A stretch of DNA of 64,000 bases, from positions 4,898,001 to 4,962,000 of the forward strand of contig JBANSL010000005.1 of the NCBI GenBank assembly GCA_037127255.1. The letters are read 5' to 3'. The stretch is from Persicaria tinctoria. Taxonomy: Eukaryota > Streptophyta > Magnoliopsida > Caryophyllales > Polygonaceae. Below, one piece after another: positions 10,948 through 21,960 of the stretch; position 1 is the first letter of the stretch, and every line of letters begins with the position of its first letter. Below the pieces are notes generated by a model. It saw nothing but the letters and a program-made list of their open reading frames with translations. It searched no databases and was not told the origin of the DNA. The position numbers were made by a program, and so were the translations under genes.

Positions 10948-11453
10948 GGGACGAGCAGCTTGAGCTCCAATTAAGTAAAGTCATCGACGATGGACCCCTT
11001 CTTGTGCTTTCATATTGGTAATATGTTGCTCGGTGGTCTTAGCTTGTAAAACCACTAGTAAATCTTCCATTTTGCCATTGATCATAGTCATATCATACCA
11101 CATTTTGGTCATGAGAATTTGAAATCGATGAGTTCTTGTTCAATTGATTGTTTCTTGAATTGGATTTCGAGTGTGTTGTAGTTGGTGATATCGAGTGTGC
11201 TATAGCCGGTAATAATTGGTTTGTAACAATGTTTGGTGACATTGTTCGCTTGTTGGTGACAATAAGTTGGTGAAAACAATTTGATGACAATGTTTCGTAG
11301 TTGTAGACAATAGGTTGGTGACAATATTTTTTGTAGTTGGTAATAGCTAGTACGTAGTTAGTGAAAATTGACGGTGACAATATTTTATAGTAGGTGACAA
11401 AAAGTTGGTGACAATGTTCTGTAATTTATAACAATAGGCGGGTGACAGTGTTC

Positions 11454-11560
11454 ACTAGTACAATAAAATAATTCCGTTAAATATCACCAAAAAAATTAGT
11501 CTGTCACCAAAAAACTGTCATCAAATGTAGGCATTGACCAAAATGGTCAATGTTGACTAG
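11454..11560 (+). mobile_element. CACTA-like terminus with subterminal repeats
   Basis: CACTAGTACAA at 11454 is followed by CACCAAAAAAATTAGTCTG and GTCACCAAAAAACTGTCATC. This resembles the termini and GTGAC-type subterminal repeats of plant CACTA (En/Spm) transposons. The opposite end is not identified. The tract to its left (11160-11450) is rich in the complementary GGTGACAAT word. Confidence 0.4.
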
Positions 11561-12185
11561 TCAATGTCAAAATTAAAAATGATCAAAGGTTAAGGGATGG
11601 GAAGGAAGGGTAAAAATGAACATTTACTTAATTTATTTAAAAAGTTAGCATTTACTTAATTATGACAATTTTTATGGACATTCACTAAATTAAACCTAAA
11701 AATAATGAAAATTTAACGTACAATTTTTTTTATAGCCCCATCCAAATTGTTTTTTTAGTTAGAACATACAATTAAATTTGTCAACCCTCTCTCGTCTCTA
11801 CCCACTTGACTTCTTCTCGTATTCTCTACTGCTTTATTCTCAATCTACTCTCCTCGTATCCATCTCTCCTTGCCACTTCCGCCGGTTCTTGGTTACAAAT
11901 TACTTTCAAGTAAGTCTCTTTAATTATCCACCATCCTCCACAAATAAAAAGGGTTATTTGCACAAATACCACTTTTTGTTTGTGTGTTTGCAAAAATACC
12001 ACTTTTTTGGAAAATTTGCACAACTACCATTAGTGGTATTTTTGCAAATAAAACCAGGGAATGGCTAAACCGGTTACAGGTTGTCACAAGGAGAGAGAGA
12101 GAAAGGAGAGAGAGAGTTTTGGTGGGGGATTTTCACAACCCTAATTTCTTCCTCCTCTTCTTCATCCTCTTCGTCCCCTTCACCT

Positions 12186-12470
12186 TCAGAGTCTGGAACA
12201 ATTCGGAAGCTTGAGCACAAACTTGAGCTTCTTCTCTCTCTTTCGGCCGCCGTCCTCCGCGTCGGTATTGTCATTCTCGTCGAACTCGTCATCGTCGTCA
12301 TCTAAGTAGTCTTCGTCGTCGTAGTCGATGAGGTCGTACCTGACAAAAATCCGTCGTCGGAGGCTCCGACAAGCTTCTCGCCGCTCCTCCTCCTCAGTAT
12401 CCCGCCGATGATGGCTGCGGTGGCCGGAGTTCGACTCAGCCGCCGCCCTAGCTGCCAGATGTATCTTCAC
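12186..12470 (-). pseudogene. captured acidic ORF in Pack-MULE
   Basis: A 94-codon frame: a basic N-terminus, then RYDLIDYDDEDYLDDDDD and other Asp/Glu runs, then KKLKFVLKLPNCSRL. An overlapping frame carries a second acidic run (EGDEEDEEEEEEIRVVKIP), suggesting a frameshifted continuation of the same ancestral exon. Acidic stretches of this kind are common in plant nuclear proteins. I do not identify the donor. Confidence 0.4.
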
Positions 12471-12639
12471 GGCCTGCCTTTCTTCTTCCTCGCGATTTGA
12501 CTCGTCTTCTCTCTCTCGGCCACTCTCTTTCCTCTGTGTATTTTGTCCTCACCATTTGTTTCATGCAATTTCCATCAGACGAACAAAGACGAACAAAGTC
12601 AGTTTACAAATTATATTCATCTCCCTCTGTCACCTAACA

Positions 12640-12955
12640 GACTAACCCATGTCACTGTACCCCTGTCACTCAACGTGAAACCCATGTCACCCCTTATAAA
12701 TCGGAAGCCTATAACCAATACCTCAAACCTCCTTCAATCGGCCACCTACAACATCCACATATCCCAATTTCCACACCTCATCACCTAGTTTCATAATGGA
12801 AACCCCTGTCACCCAATTTCGGAACCCTTCTCTCCAAAATGGAAACCTCTGTCAGTCTGTCACCCAATGTCAAACCCCTGTCACCCCATTTTGGAACCCT
12901 TCTCTACAAAATGGAAACCCCTGTCACCCAATGTCAAACCCATGTCACCCAATTC
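12640..12955. repeat. CCTGTCACCC-rich tract
   Basis: At least eight occurrences of (C/A)TGTCACC(C) at irregular spacing, alternating with short near-repeats such as TTTCGGAACCCTTCTCT and AATGGAAACC. The same word recurs at 30985-31130 and 31840-31975. Confidence 0.75.
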
Positions 12956-13719
12956 GAACCTCAAACCAGGGACGAAGAAGACGAACAGGGACGAAGAAAG
13001 ATTTAGAGAGAGAGCAGGCGGCAGGTGAGAGAGAACAGGGACGAAAAAGACGAAGTAGAGAGCGAGAGAGCAAGCGGCGCCCACGCCTTCCACCGCCGCC
13101 AGCCTCACCCTGGGGCCGGCCTTCCACCCACCACACCATCGTCGAGGAACAGCCATCCCGCTGCAGCGATCCGTTGAACTAGGAAGACCGACATTACTAG
13201 CCCCATCTCGCCTGGCTCACACCCAAGACCACCCCCTATCAGCCTGACAACCAACCTCGGACAAGCGGCGGCGGAGAAACCCTTACCAACGCCCAGATCT
13301 GAGAAAAAGGCAAGAGCGAGGGAGAGGAGAGAGAACAACAATAGCCCAGAGCGCCAGAGCCCACCTCCGGCCAGATCCAGGTCGAGACCGACCACCACAC
13401 ACCCCCTCCACCAAGCCCCCCGGCGAACACCATCGGCAACCACTCAGATCCGGGAACCTTGACAATGCCTGTAATTTAATTTTTTTTTTGGGCATAATAA
13501 CCTAGGATAGCAGGTTTTGGGGGAGGGGTTACATTGACATTTTTGCAAATTTTGGGAAAAAATGGCATTCTTGCAAATTTTCCCAAAATGATAGCATTTT
13601 TGCAAAGATTTTAAAAATTGTGGTATTTACTACCATTTCCTCAAATAAAAATCTAAACCTAAAAAACTTATATTTTTTAACGGATGGAGTACTTTATACT
13701 GTATCAGTTTTAAGTTTTG

Positions 13720-13909
13720 GGGTGTGTTTGGATTCCAAAATGCATTAAATATAATGGATTATTTTTACCTCGATTTATGTGCATATTTGGTTGCACAATT
13801 AAAATGTCGCAAATATCGAGGTGAAATATGTAATGTAAATAAACAAGCACATAAACCGAGGTAAAAATAATGCATTATATTTAATGCATTTTGGAATCCA
13901 AACACACCC
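13720..13909. mobile_element. MITE with long terminal inverted repeats, at the RCE1 promoter
   Basis: The first roughly 64 bases (GGGTGTGTTTGGATTCC...) are the near-perfect inverse of the last 64, leaving a centre of about 60 bases, so the whole unit is a foldback. TTG flanks both sides, a possible 3-bp target duplication. The right end lies only tens of bases from the likely RCE1 transcription start. Superfamily unresolved. Confidence 0.75.
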
Positions 13910-13939
13910 TTGATTAGAGAAAGTCCAAATTGATATACT

Positions 13940-14761
13940 GATCATTTGGGCGCTGATATCATCTTCTCTTCTCTCGCTCTGTTCGCTCTCTCTCCGCTCA
14001 GGTACGATCTCTCTTCTCTCGTTCTTCTCTGCTCTCTCTTCTCTCGTTCTTCTCTTCTGTCCTTCTTTCTCTCCTCTTTCTTGACTTTGGCTTGTTGGAA
14101 TCTATGGGCAATCCCAATTTCGAAATCTAGGGTTAGGGATGTGCGGTTTGTAGATTAGGGTTTGTGCATTTTTTGGGCGATTTTTGGCTTGTTGATATAG
14201 GGTTTTGTTCTTTGCCTCTACAATTGAAATTAGGGCTTGTACAATCTGAAATTAGGGTTTGTAGATTAGGGAATGTACAATCTGAAATTTGTGTGCCTTA
14301 CATCGAAATCTGTAGAATCTGATTTTTTTTTTTTTTTTTTTTTGTTATGCGAATTTGTTTCTATCTCTCTTGATTTGTTTCAGATTTATTTTGTTCAGTT
14401 GTGATGAATTTGTTAGCTGGGCTATATCTGATATACTACAAAATACCAAACAAGCCGATATAGATATACTGAAATATCGGTCATTTGTACTTGTCATCTT
14501 TTTCTCCCACTTTGTTGTCTTCTTTGATATATTCTTGTATACTTTTAGTAAGCTTTCTATGCATCTCTTTCTTATCTCTTTCAAACTTGTTTTCAGTTCT
14601 CCCTATTTCAACTTTCAATCATAGTCCAATGTCTTCTTTTCTTTCCTTTTTCCTTCTATTAATAATTGGATTATGTATCACACTATCAAAATTTAGACTT
14701 GGTGGCCTTGGATGCTTGTTTGAAGTTTTTGTTTCATGATGCAGAGCTCAACTCCAGGAAA
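13940..14761 (+). other. RCE1 5' UTR exon and leader intron
   Basis: A CT-rich tract (about 13960-14001) ends in CTCAG with a GTACG donor at 14002. The acceptor GATGCAG ends at 14744, leaving a short UTR exon at 14745-14761 before the ATG. The leader intron carries several TAGGGTT words and a long T-tract (about 14322-14343). The transcription start is not fixed. Confidence 0.6.
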
Positions 14762-16472
14762 ATGATTAAGCTGTTTAAAGTGAAGGAGAAGCAGAGGGAA
14801 CTCATAGAGAATAACAACGGGAAGGCACCAGTGAAAAAACAATCTGCTGGAGAACTACGTCTTCATAAAGGTTTTATCTCCTAAATATTTCATAATTTAA
14901 CGCAAATATCTTTAAATGCCTTGTTAATAGGGTTGTTTTGCTAAGTCAACATTGCCATTCTATATTATGATTTTCACAAAAAACAACATGGATTTGCTTT
15001 CTGTTAAAAATGTTGTTTGTCATATATATCTATAATTGACAGTTATCTAAATGTGTTAAAGATGATTTTTATCAATTTATTGATTAAGGGGTTTAACTCT
15101 TTTCTGCACATTAAACATATTTCCTTCCAATTTGTAGATATCAGTGAACTAAATCTCCCAAAATCATGCAAAATTTCATTTCCCAATGGCAAGGATGATC
15201 TGATGAACTTTGAAGTTACCATTCGTCCTGATGAAGGATACTACTTGTAAGTCACTTTCTATATGCATCTCCATCTAATACCATGCTCGATTTCATTATA
15301 AATCTGTCTATATAAGGGTTATGTAACTGTATAGACAGATTTGGAATAATGAAAGGGGTTGCTCCAACTTTCTGCCTATTTACTTTGTGGATAGTTGATG
15401 CTTTCCTTAAAACTCTGGATAAAACATGCTTTGATTCTTAGTCAAATCATGATTTGTGAGTTCGTGACTTTGAGCATTTAGGGCACTAAGAAATAAGAAT
15501 GGTTAAGAATTTTGTGATATTTTTTACTGCAGAGGGGGTACCTTTGTGTTTACTTTCCAAGTTCCTTCAGTCTACCCTTATGAACCTCCAAAAGTAAAAT
15601 GCAAAACAAAGGTAATTATAAATCCATCTCTTCGAAAGTGCAGCTAGTTATATGTATCTTCATCACAACTTTCATTGTATTGGTGTATTTTTTTACTTAT
15701 TTTCTTAACTTTAAAGGTGTACCATCCGAACATTGATTTGGAAGGAAATGTTTGCCTAAACATTTTAAGGGAAGACTGGAAGCCGGTGCTGAATGTCAAC
15801 ACTGTCATATACGGACTGTTTCATCTTTTCACGGTATTCTTTCTCATGCTCATCTTACTGTATTGTTGTTGTATTACAAAAGTGGGAGGGAAGATAAGCC
15901 GGGGGAATTGCATGGCATTGGTAAGCTAGAAAAGTTACTGGAGATTTTATTTTTCCTTCCTTGTCACCCCTTGAGCCAAACAAGGAAGCCACCAATCAAG
16001 TTTGGTGGGTCGGATAACTTTGTTGCTGGGTTATCTAAGGGCTGGTTAATTTTGTTTCGAGTAGATCACAAGGTGCTTGACCTAAATCCTAAAATTCTTG
16101 GTTTGGGCAAGTTGAAGTAGTTGTGGTTATAAGTTGTTTGATCATGTGGTTCTAAAATCAGGCCATTGTGAGTTCGCGTATTTTTGGTCAAGTGTTTGAG
16201 CCACACCCTAAATATTTGGCCCGAGACGTTTAATTCCACCCTTTCTTTCATCCCAATCAGATGTGTTCTATTTTCCTTGCTCTTCTCCCTTTTTTTGTGC
16301 TTGTGATACATAAAATCTGTCTGCCTGTTTTCAGCAACCGAACCATGAGGATCCCCTCAACCACGACGCTGCTGCTGTATTGAGGGACAACCCAAAGATG
16401 TTTGAATCCAATGTAAGAAGAGCTATGGCTGGTGGATATGTCGGACAAACTTTCTTCACGAGATGCTTATAA
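14762..16472 (+). CDS. RCE1: NEDD8-conjugating E2 enzyme, RCE1/UBC12-like
   Basis: Coding exons: 14762-14870, 15138-15246, 15533-15611, 15717-15833, 16335-16472, after a non-coding first exon; all introns are GT-AG and the phases agree. The product is 183 aa, close to the known plant RCE1 length. It takes activated NEDD8/RUB from the ECR1-AXR1 E1 and passes it to cullins, which switches on cullin-RING ubiquitin ligases. The N-terminal [13 protein letters not shown] is the Ubc12 extension that docks on the E1. The UBC fold follows ([38 protein letters not shown]), with the active-site Cys at residue 112 and an intact HPN motif. The C-terminus is [16 protein letters not shown]. Family identity is very secure. 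Confidence 0.96.
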
Positions 16473-17118
16473 TAAGCGTTTAAAAGGGGACTTCTGAAGA
16501 CCCAGGCGATCATAGAAGAAGAAAAAAACTCCATTGTCTTCCCAGATAGCTTGAAGTGTGCGAGTTGGCAGCCAAAGAAAACCCCCCTGGAACATTACAT
16601 GTATCATTCGGTGCTCATGTAATAATAATGTATTCAAAATAACATTTAACCGAGACCCTTCTCTCAAAATTGCATCCGATTTCAGTCATATTGATGTCTA
16701 CATACCATGACGACAGTGCTCAAGCTACTGGAGTGTTGTCTATGCTTGTTCTGTTGTGAATTGTTGTGTATTTGTTGCTGATTAAATGTTTATGGGGTGA
16801 TAGCCATTGTGAAACATCTGTTGGTCAAAATGTATAGCCCTTTTTGTTGTTTCTATCAAATTCTGGTTGGGTAATTTTTAGAAAGATTCGGGTAAAATTT
16901 TAGTTTTTTTTTAAATATTAGTGTGCAAGTGCGAAAACATGAATTAATCTGAAAGTTTGTCGTCCTTCATACACATTTGTGACATCTAAATATCTAATAG
17001 GTTTGGCAATAAATTTTATACCTAAAATACAAGTGAAAAAAAAAATCTTATTTTAGGTGAATAATTTTGCTCTTTAAATTTTAGTCATTAATCTTCTTAA
17101 TTCAACGCTCTAGATTTG

Positions 17119-17262
17119 CTCCATCCGTAACTTAAAATATTCAATTAAAGGTATCACATTTCATTCTTATTTCTTATGATATACTCCACCCATAACTTAA
17201 AATATTCAATTAAAGGTATCACATTTCATTCTTATGATATACTCCATCCGCAACTTAAAATA
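17119..17262. repeat. tandem copies of a Stowaway end
   Basis: CTCCATCCGTAACTTAAAAT and about 40 further bases are repeated at 17184, and the start recurs at 17241. These are direct repeats of one transposon terminus, suggesting slippage or nested insertion. Confidence 0.7.
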
Positions 17263-17557
17263 TGACGTTTTACTATTCATATACACTTTTTTAGGCATTA
17301 AAAAGTATATAAAATATTAACTTTTTAATTAATTTTTTAAAATGGTTTCATACTTATTACTATAAAGTATGAATTTATTAAAAAAATGTATTTTTTTTTA
17401 TATTTTATACTCCATCCGTTAACTAAAACTTTTCATTTTAGGAAGTAAATCTTGTTAAGAAAAACTTATCATTTTAGATATTTTGTTATCTATTTTACGA
17501 AATTGATAATTAGTTGTTAATTGTAGTTTTTCAGAAAGTAAAAAAAGAAGAGTAATA

Positions 17558-17837
17558 CTCCCTCCGTCCAAAAATACATTGCCTTTTAGCATTTTGCACA
17601 AGTTTTAATAAAACACCTTACTTTAAAAAAAACATCATCATTGCACTAACTTTTTCATAAATTTTATTATTTTTTAACACCCACTACACATTTTAACCAA
17701 TCAAATTATTTTAAAAAGTCAACAACACACAAACCAATACAAATCATTACAACTTTTTACCTAGAAAACCTAAAAGACCATCTATTGTTGGACAAAAATT
17801 TACATCTAAAAGTCCATGTATTGTTGGACGGAGGGAG
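17558..17837. mobile_element. Stowaway MITE (Tc1/mariner)
   Basis: The ends are CTCCCTCCGTCCAAAAATAC and its inverse, flanked by TA on both sides. It is 280 bp long, AT-rich and non-coding. Complete. Confidence 0.88.
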
Positions 17838-18092
17838 TAATTAAGAGTATAAGTGTATTTTTTGTTTGTTTTTTTAATAAGTGTGTAGATTTCTAAAATG
17901 ACAAATTTTAATTAACGAAATGAGTGTAATTTTTATCATTATAAAAATAAAAATACGTGCATAACCTTTTAGTCACCATGAAAACTTTTGTAAAACTTCA
18001 TGGCTACTGCACGTAATTACCAAAAATTGGTGGCCACCGGGGGAATTTCCCAAATTAAAAAAAAAATCCTGAACTGGAACTCTGGAACCGCT

Positions 18093-18101
18093 AAACCCTA
18101 A
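18093..18101 (+). promoter_or_regulatory. telo-box upstream of IMP3
   Basis: AAACCCTAA lies in the probable IMP3 leader/promoter, just before the CT-rich 5' UTR exon. Telo-boxes are common in promoters of plant ribosomal-protein and ribosome-biogenesis genes, which fits IMP3. Confidence 0.55.
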
Positions 18102-19527
18102 AATCGCTACCGCCTCCTGCCTCCATCAGACTCTCTTCCCACAACTAAACCTCCCCCTGTCTCGCTCGATTCCTAGTCTCTGCTTCCGCGCCGGTGCCGG
18201 TCTCCTTCCCCACTTCCGCCTGTCGATCCCCTCTCCCTCTCCGGCAGACGATTATACACCAGATTCAAGGTTTGTGAGCTGTGAATATTTCTCATTCTTA
18301 AATTCTTCATAGTTCATTGTTTCATGCTTGTGTGACTTCAATGTGTTCTTAAAGACTTTTACTTGTCACTGGAAGGAATCTGAAATTGCAATTTATTTGG
18401 CCATTTGGAATTTTGGGGCTGACGGACTGAATTTGCAAATTTGGGGGTGTTTGATGAGATTTTGGGGCTGCAGTTGATTGCTGGATTTAACTTTGAAGAT
18501 CAAACTAGCTAATGTTTGCTTGGAAATGGGCATGAAATGGAATACTTGATAAGGGTAGATTGAAATACTGCACACACTGAAGATATTCGCCTTACACATT
18601 CTAAGAGCATCCCAACAAAAACACACCTTAAAAAATAATGCTAAGGTGTATATATTAAGTTCTTTATTCACAATCTACTAGAATGTGTTTCGTTGTATTA
18701 GGGGTCCATTTATTGTGTCCAGTTTACATATGTCAATAGTCTTTGTTTTACATAGATGTCCTTGTATAATTATTAGTAAGTTGTTATTTTTAGTTGCTGG
18801 GTAAAAAATGGTGTAATAAATGACATTATAATAATATATGTTCCTTGCTTTGAATTTGTTCCTTCATGCCCCTTATTACACATATATAATATATATTTTG
18901 CTTTGAATAGTAATTTTAAGTGTCATTCTTGAAGTTAAAATGCTACCATTACAAAAGAGACATTTGGTATCTCTTCTAAATCAAACTAGAAATATTACAC
19001 ATACACAACTATAAGGGGAAAGCATATTCTAGCAATCCGCATCGAAAAGAGAACCTCTAATTGAAAAACAAAATCAAGCCTAAAACATTGTTTTTTGATG
19101 CAAATAAAGGAAGAAAAAAGACACTTTCATTTGTATCTCATTAATTCATATTCTTACTCATCTTGTTTGTTTTTGTTTTTGTTTTATTCCCCGTCAAAAC
19201 AGAAAACTGCTGATAAAACAATGATAAACGCTTTGAAAATTCCAAGTGCTCTCCATTTATTGATTTTGCTAGCTAACTTTGAGGGGCCCTAAAAGTTAGC
19301 TTCTGTTTATGGCCACTTCAACGTCATTTCTCTACTTACTTTTGTTATTGATTTTGTTAGCTTTTGCTTCCAACTTCCAGGTGCTATCTTGTTACTGATT
19401 ACTTTTGCTTTCGATTGATTTTGTGCTATTTTGCAATTGTGTACTTATTATTTACTATGATGATGATGTATTAATTGTTAGGGTTTTCATTGTGACTCTC
19501 AATAAGAGAGAATAAAGGCGTTGAAAG

Positions 19528-21464
19528 ATGAGGCAGCTCAAGTTTCACGAGCATAAGCTCCTGAAGAAGACGAATTTCTTGGAATGGAAGAGAGAAGGTG
19601 GCCACCGTGAAGCTCTTATTATGGGCCGCTACCATGTCACTGTCCGTGATGATTACAAAAAGTCTGTTTTTCTATTTTACCTTTCTTTTGGTTTGTTTTT
19701 TCGATTTCTGATTGGATTTTGGGAATTGGTTTGATTAATTTTGTTTTGCTTTTTTTTTTTTGTGTGGGGGATTTTCAGGTATTCAACTATATGTAGGATG
19801 GTGCAGAAGCTAGTGAACATATTGAAACAGATGGATCCGAAGGATCCTTATCGGATTGACATGACCGACAAGCTGTTGCAAAACCTGTAAGCTAGTAATT
19901 CTTTGAAATATCTCTTCTCCTGTTTGATGTTTCAGAGTTTTCTGGTTGTATGTCTTTGTTGATTGCTCATGTTAAAGAGAAGATTTAGGATTGTTTCCGA
20001 TGCTTTTTGGCAAGTAGCAGAATGGTAACTCTATGCTTTAGACTTTTAGGGATGAATTTTTAGGATTCTGATTTTCTGACTTCATAGATAGGGGATTGAA
20101 TAGTTCAAAATTCCATTTTGTTAGGGAATTGGTTATCTTAAAATGATGCTGCTAGCCTGCTACTGATTCCTGCTGTGATCTGTCTGCAACGTTGACAGCC
20201 CAATCTCTTTATTTGTCTGTGGCCTTAAGAGCACCCACATTGGGGTGTTTAAAGGAGAAAAATAAGAAACTTACTAATAAAATAATGGAGGAATGATGTG
20301 TTTTGCTAAGGAATGATGTGATGGGTTTACTAGTAAAGAACAAGAACCCTTAAAAACTCAAGAAAGAAAGAATGTGGGGGACATGAGTGAGGGATAGGAA
20401 AGAGAAAGAGAGGGGTTTGGGTATGTAGTGGGGCTATTTTTAATTTTATATTATTTAGTTTATAATAAAAAGGGTTTTAGGGATGTGGGTAAAAAATTAA
20501 GTTGGGTTTCTTAAGGAGAGAGAAAGATAAAAAGGAGAGTTAAGGAACCGAATTGGGTTCCATGGATGCGGATGCTCTAACTTTTCAGTCTGACTTTAAA
20601 TAGATTGCTACATCCTGATTTATAATTTCACTTTTGAGTTTGTTTTTTCATGCTTCGTAATTTAGCTGTTTGTATCTGGATGGATTGCTAGAAATCCATC
20701 CCGTGCCTCGTAATTTTGCCATGTTATGATTTGGAACTAGTGATGGATGATTTGTGGATTTCGGTTTTGAGTAGTGGGGAACTTCTGATTCTTATTGCAG
20801 ATTTATGGACTATGTGCCTGTCTCATTTATTTTTCACTGCTTTTTCTTACAATTGCAGGTTCGATATGGGTATAATTACAACCAGGAAAAGCTTGGCTGT
20901 TTGTGATCATTTATCCGTTTCATCGTTTTGTAGGTTAGCATTCTGCATTTCCATTTCCCAACCCTAAAGCTAAGCAGTCACAATTTTGAGAGTTTTACGT
21001 TTTGTGTATAGTAGCTGCCTGGAAACTATTGATAAGGACTAAAAGGGTGTTAGTATAAGGAAAACCAAGCCCTATGGTTGCACACCAAAGATAGTTTTGC
21101 ATTAGAATGGAACATCTGGAACCATCTGACCCTGATTATCACTTGAGTTCATTTAGCCTTGTGCAGCTTGAATCTATTTACTTGTTGCTACCTTGGGTTT
21201 ATTCTGTTCTCTCTTCAACTTTCATTGAACAGACGGCGACTAGCAACAGTTCTGGTGAACAAGAAATATGCACAGTATCTGAAAGAAGCGGTGACATATA
21301 TCGAGCAGGGCCATATACGGGTAGGTCCAGATACAGTAACCGATCCTGCGTTCCATGTCACAAGAAACCTGGAAGATTTTATTACTTGGGTGCACTCCTC
21401 CAAGATTAAAAGGAAAGTGCAGGAATACAAAGGAGAGCTGGATGATTATGATGCTTTGGCTTAA
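19528..21464 (+). CDS. IMP3: U3 snoRNP protein IMP3 (S4-domain)
   Basis: Coding exons: 19528-19661, 19779-19886, 20859-20933, 21233-21464, with consistent phases, giving 182 aa, the usual length of plant IMP3. A 5' UTR intron is likely (about 18270-19481). IMP3 belongs to the MPP10-IMP3-IMP4 group of the nucleolar small-subunit processome and helps the U3 snoRNA pair with pre-rRNA for 18S processing. Motifs: N-terminal [44 protein letters not shown]; the S4 RNA-binding fold from about residue 105 ([23 protein letters not shown]); C-terminal [13 protein letters not shown]. The donor of exon 1 is GTCTG, slightly off consensus, but it is needed for the frame. Intron 2 holds a Tourist-like MITE. 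Confidence 0.95.
20229..20577. mobile_element. Tourist-like MITE in IMP3 intron 2
   Basis: The left end is GAGCACCCACATTGG and the inverse of the right end is GAGCATCCGCATCCA. TAA flanks both sides (20226-20228 and 20578-20580), the PIF/Harbinger signature. 349 bp, non-coding. Confidence 0.78.
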
Positions 21465-21814
21465 GATTTTTGTAGCCTCTCTTGGTGCAAGAAAGAATGG
21501 TTTTTGTTTTACATCTGTTTTGACGCACTTTTGATGCAAACTTGGTATATTTACTGTTTTCAATATGTATCCAAAATTTTATGAATGGACAAGTCAGGTA
21601 TTTGAACCTCAAGTCAAAACATAGCCATGTTGATGTCATTCACAAATCCAGGTTATCTGAAGTTTATGATTCCTTAAAGTTGTTTAGATTGGAACTCCTA
21701 TGGGGTGCACAACAAGCTTGCATTTTTTGTTACGTGGTGGATATCTGAGAATTTTATCCAAATGTGCATGTTCAGTGTTTTATAAAGTTAACACTATGCG
21801 ATGAGACTTGTCAA

Positions 21815-21960
21815 GGAAAAGGTCCCCGATTCGAACCCCGGAGAATAGGTAAATAAAGAGCGGCCACTCCAGGGATCGAACCGGGGACCTATGGGCACTA
21901 TCCACAAGTCCTTTCTGGTGAGCCATTCCGGAATGGTTCCGCTCTTTATTTACCAATTCA
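21815..21960 (-). repeat. tRNA-derived, SINE-like foldback
   Basis: Two B-box-like words occur: GATTCGAACCCC on + at about 21829, and GGTTCGATCCC on - at about 21880. On the - strand an A-box-like TGGCTCACCAGA lies upstream of the second. A perfect 16-bp inverted repeat, GGTAAATAAAGAGCGG, occupies 21848-21863 and 21939-21954, with a 14-bp palindrome (CCATTCCGGAATGG) inside. It lies in the gap between the convergent IMP3 and HVA22k-like genes. Confidence 0.6.

Larger units (their letters stand above)
10183..11690. mobile_element. non-autonomous TIR element, Mutator-like, carrying an ORF fragment
   Basis: The left end (10183-10235) contains TTGGTGAAATATCCATTTAAAA and then GGTAAATGTTCATTTTTA. 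The reverse complement of the right end (11611-11690) contains TTAGTGAATGTCCATAAAAA and then AGTAAATGTTCATTTTTA. The ends are therefore long imperfect inverted repeats. The interior is less AT-rich than the flanks and carries an open frame (10738-10947) and a tract rich in GGTGACAAT. No clear 9-bp duplication flanks it, so the family call is tentative. Confidence 0.5.
11951..13642. mobile_element. Pack-MULE-like element with 9-bp target duplication
   Basis: A perfect 9-bp direct repeat, AAATAAAAA, flanks the element at 11942-11950 and 13643-13651; 9 bp is the Mutator-superfamily signature. The ends are imperfect inverted repeats of roughly 100 bp built from ATACCAC, TTTGCAAAAAT and GGAAAATTTGCA words. 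The 1.7-kb interior is GC-rich and gene-like, with an acidic ORF on the - strand (12186-12470), a GTGTCACCC-rich tract (12640-12955) and further GC-rich sequence to 13460. No transposase is present, so it would depend on one supplied elsewhere. Confidence 0.75.
16473..18060. other. RCE1 3' UTR and MITE-rich spacer
   Basis: The 3' UTR probably ends within about 400 bp of the stop; AATAATAATG near 16622 is a possible poly(A) signal. From 17100 the DNA is a pile of Stowaway ends (CTCCATCCG at 17119, 17241 and 17411) with one complete Stowaway at 17558-17837. No other gene is seen. Confidence 0.6.

Noticed and set aside
11093..11380. 95-codon - strand ORF rich in Asn, Thr and His
   Set aside because: It is the translation of the GGTGACAAT repeat tract.
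12640..12955. CRISPR-like array
   Set aside because: Repeats are short and irregularly spaced, and the genome is a plant's; better explained as transposon subterminal words.
13105..13443. GC-rich overlapping ORFs on the - strand
   Set aside because: They overlap in several frames, a sign of GC-rich non-coding or degraded captured DNA inside the Pack-MULE.
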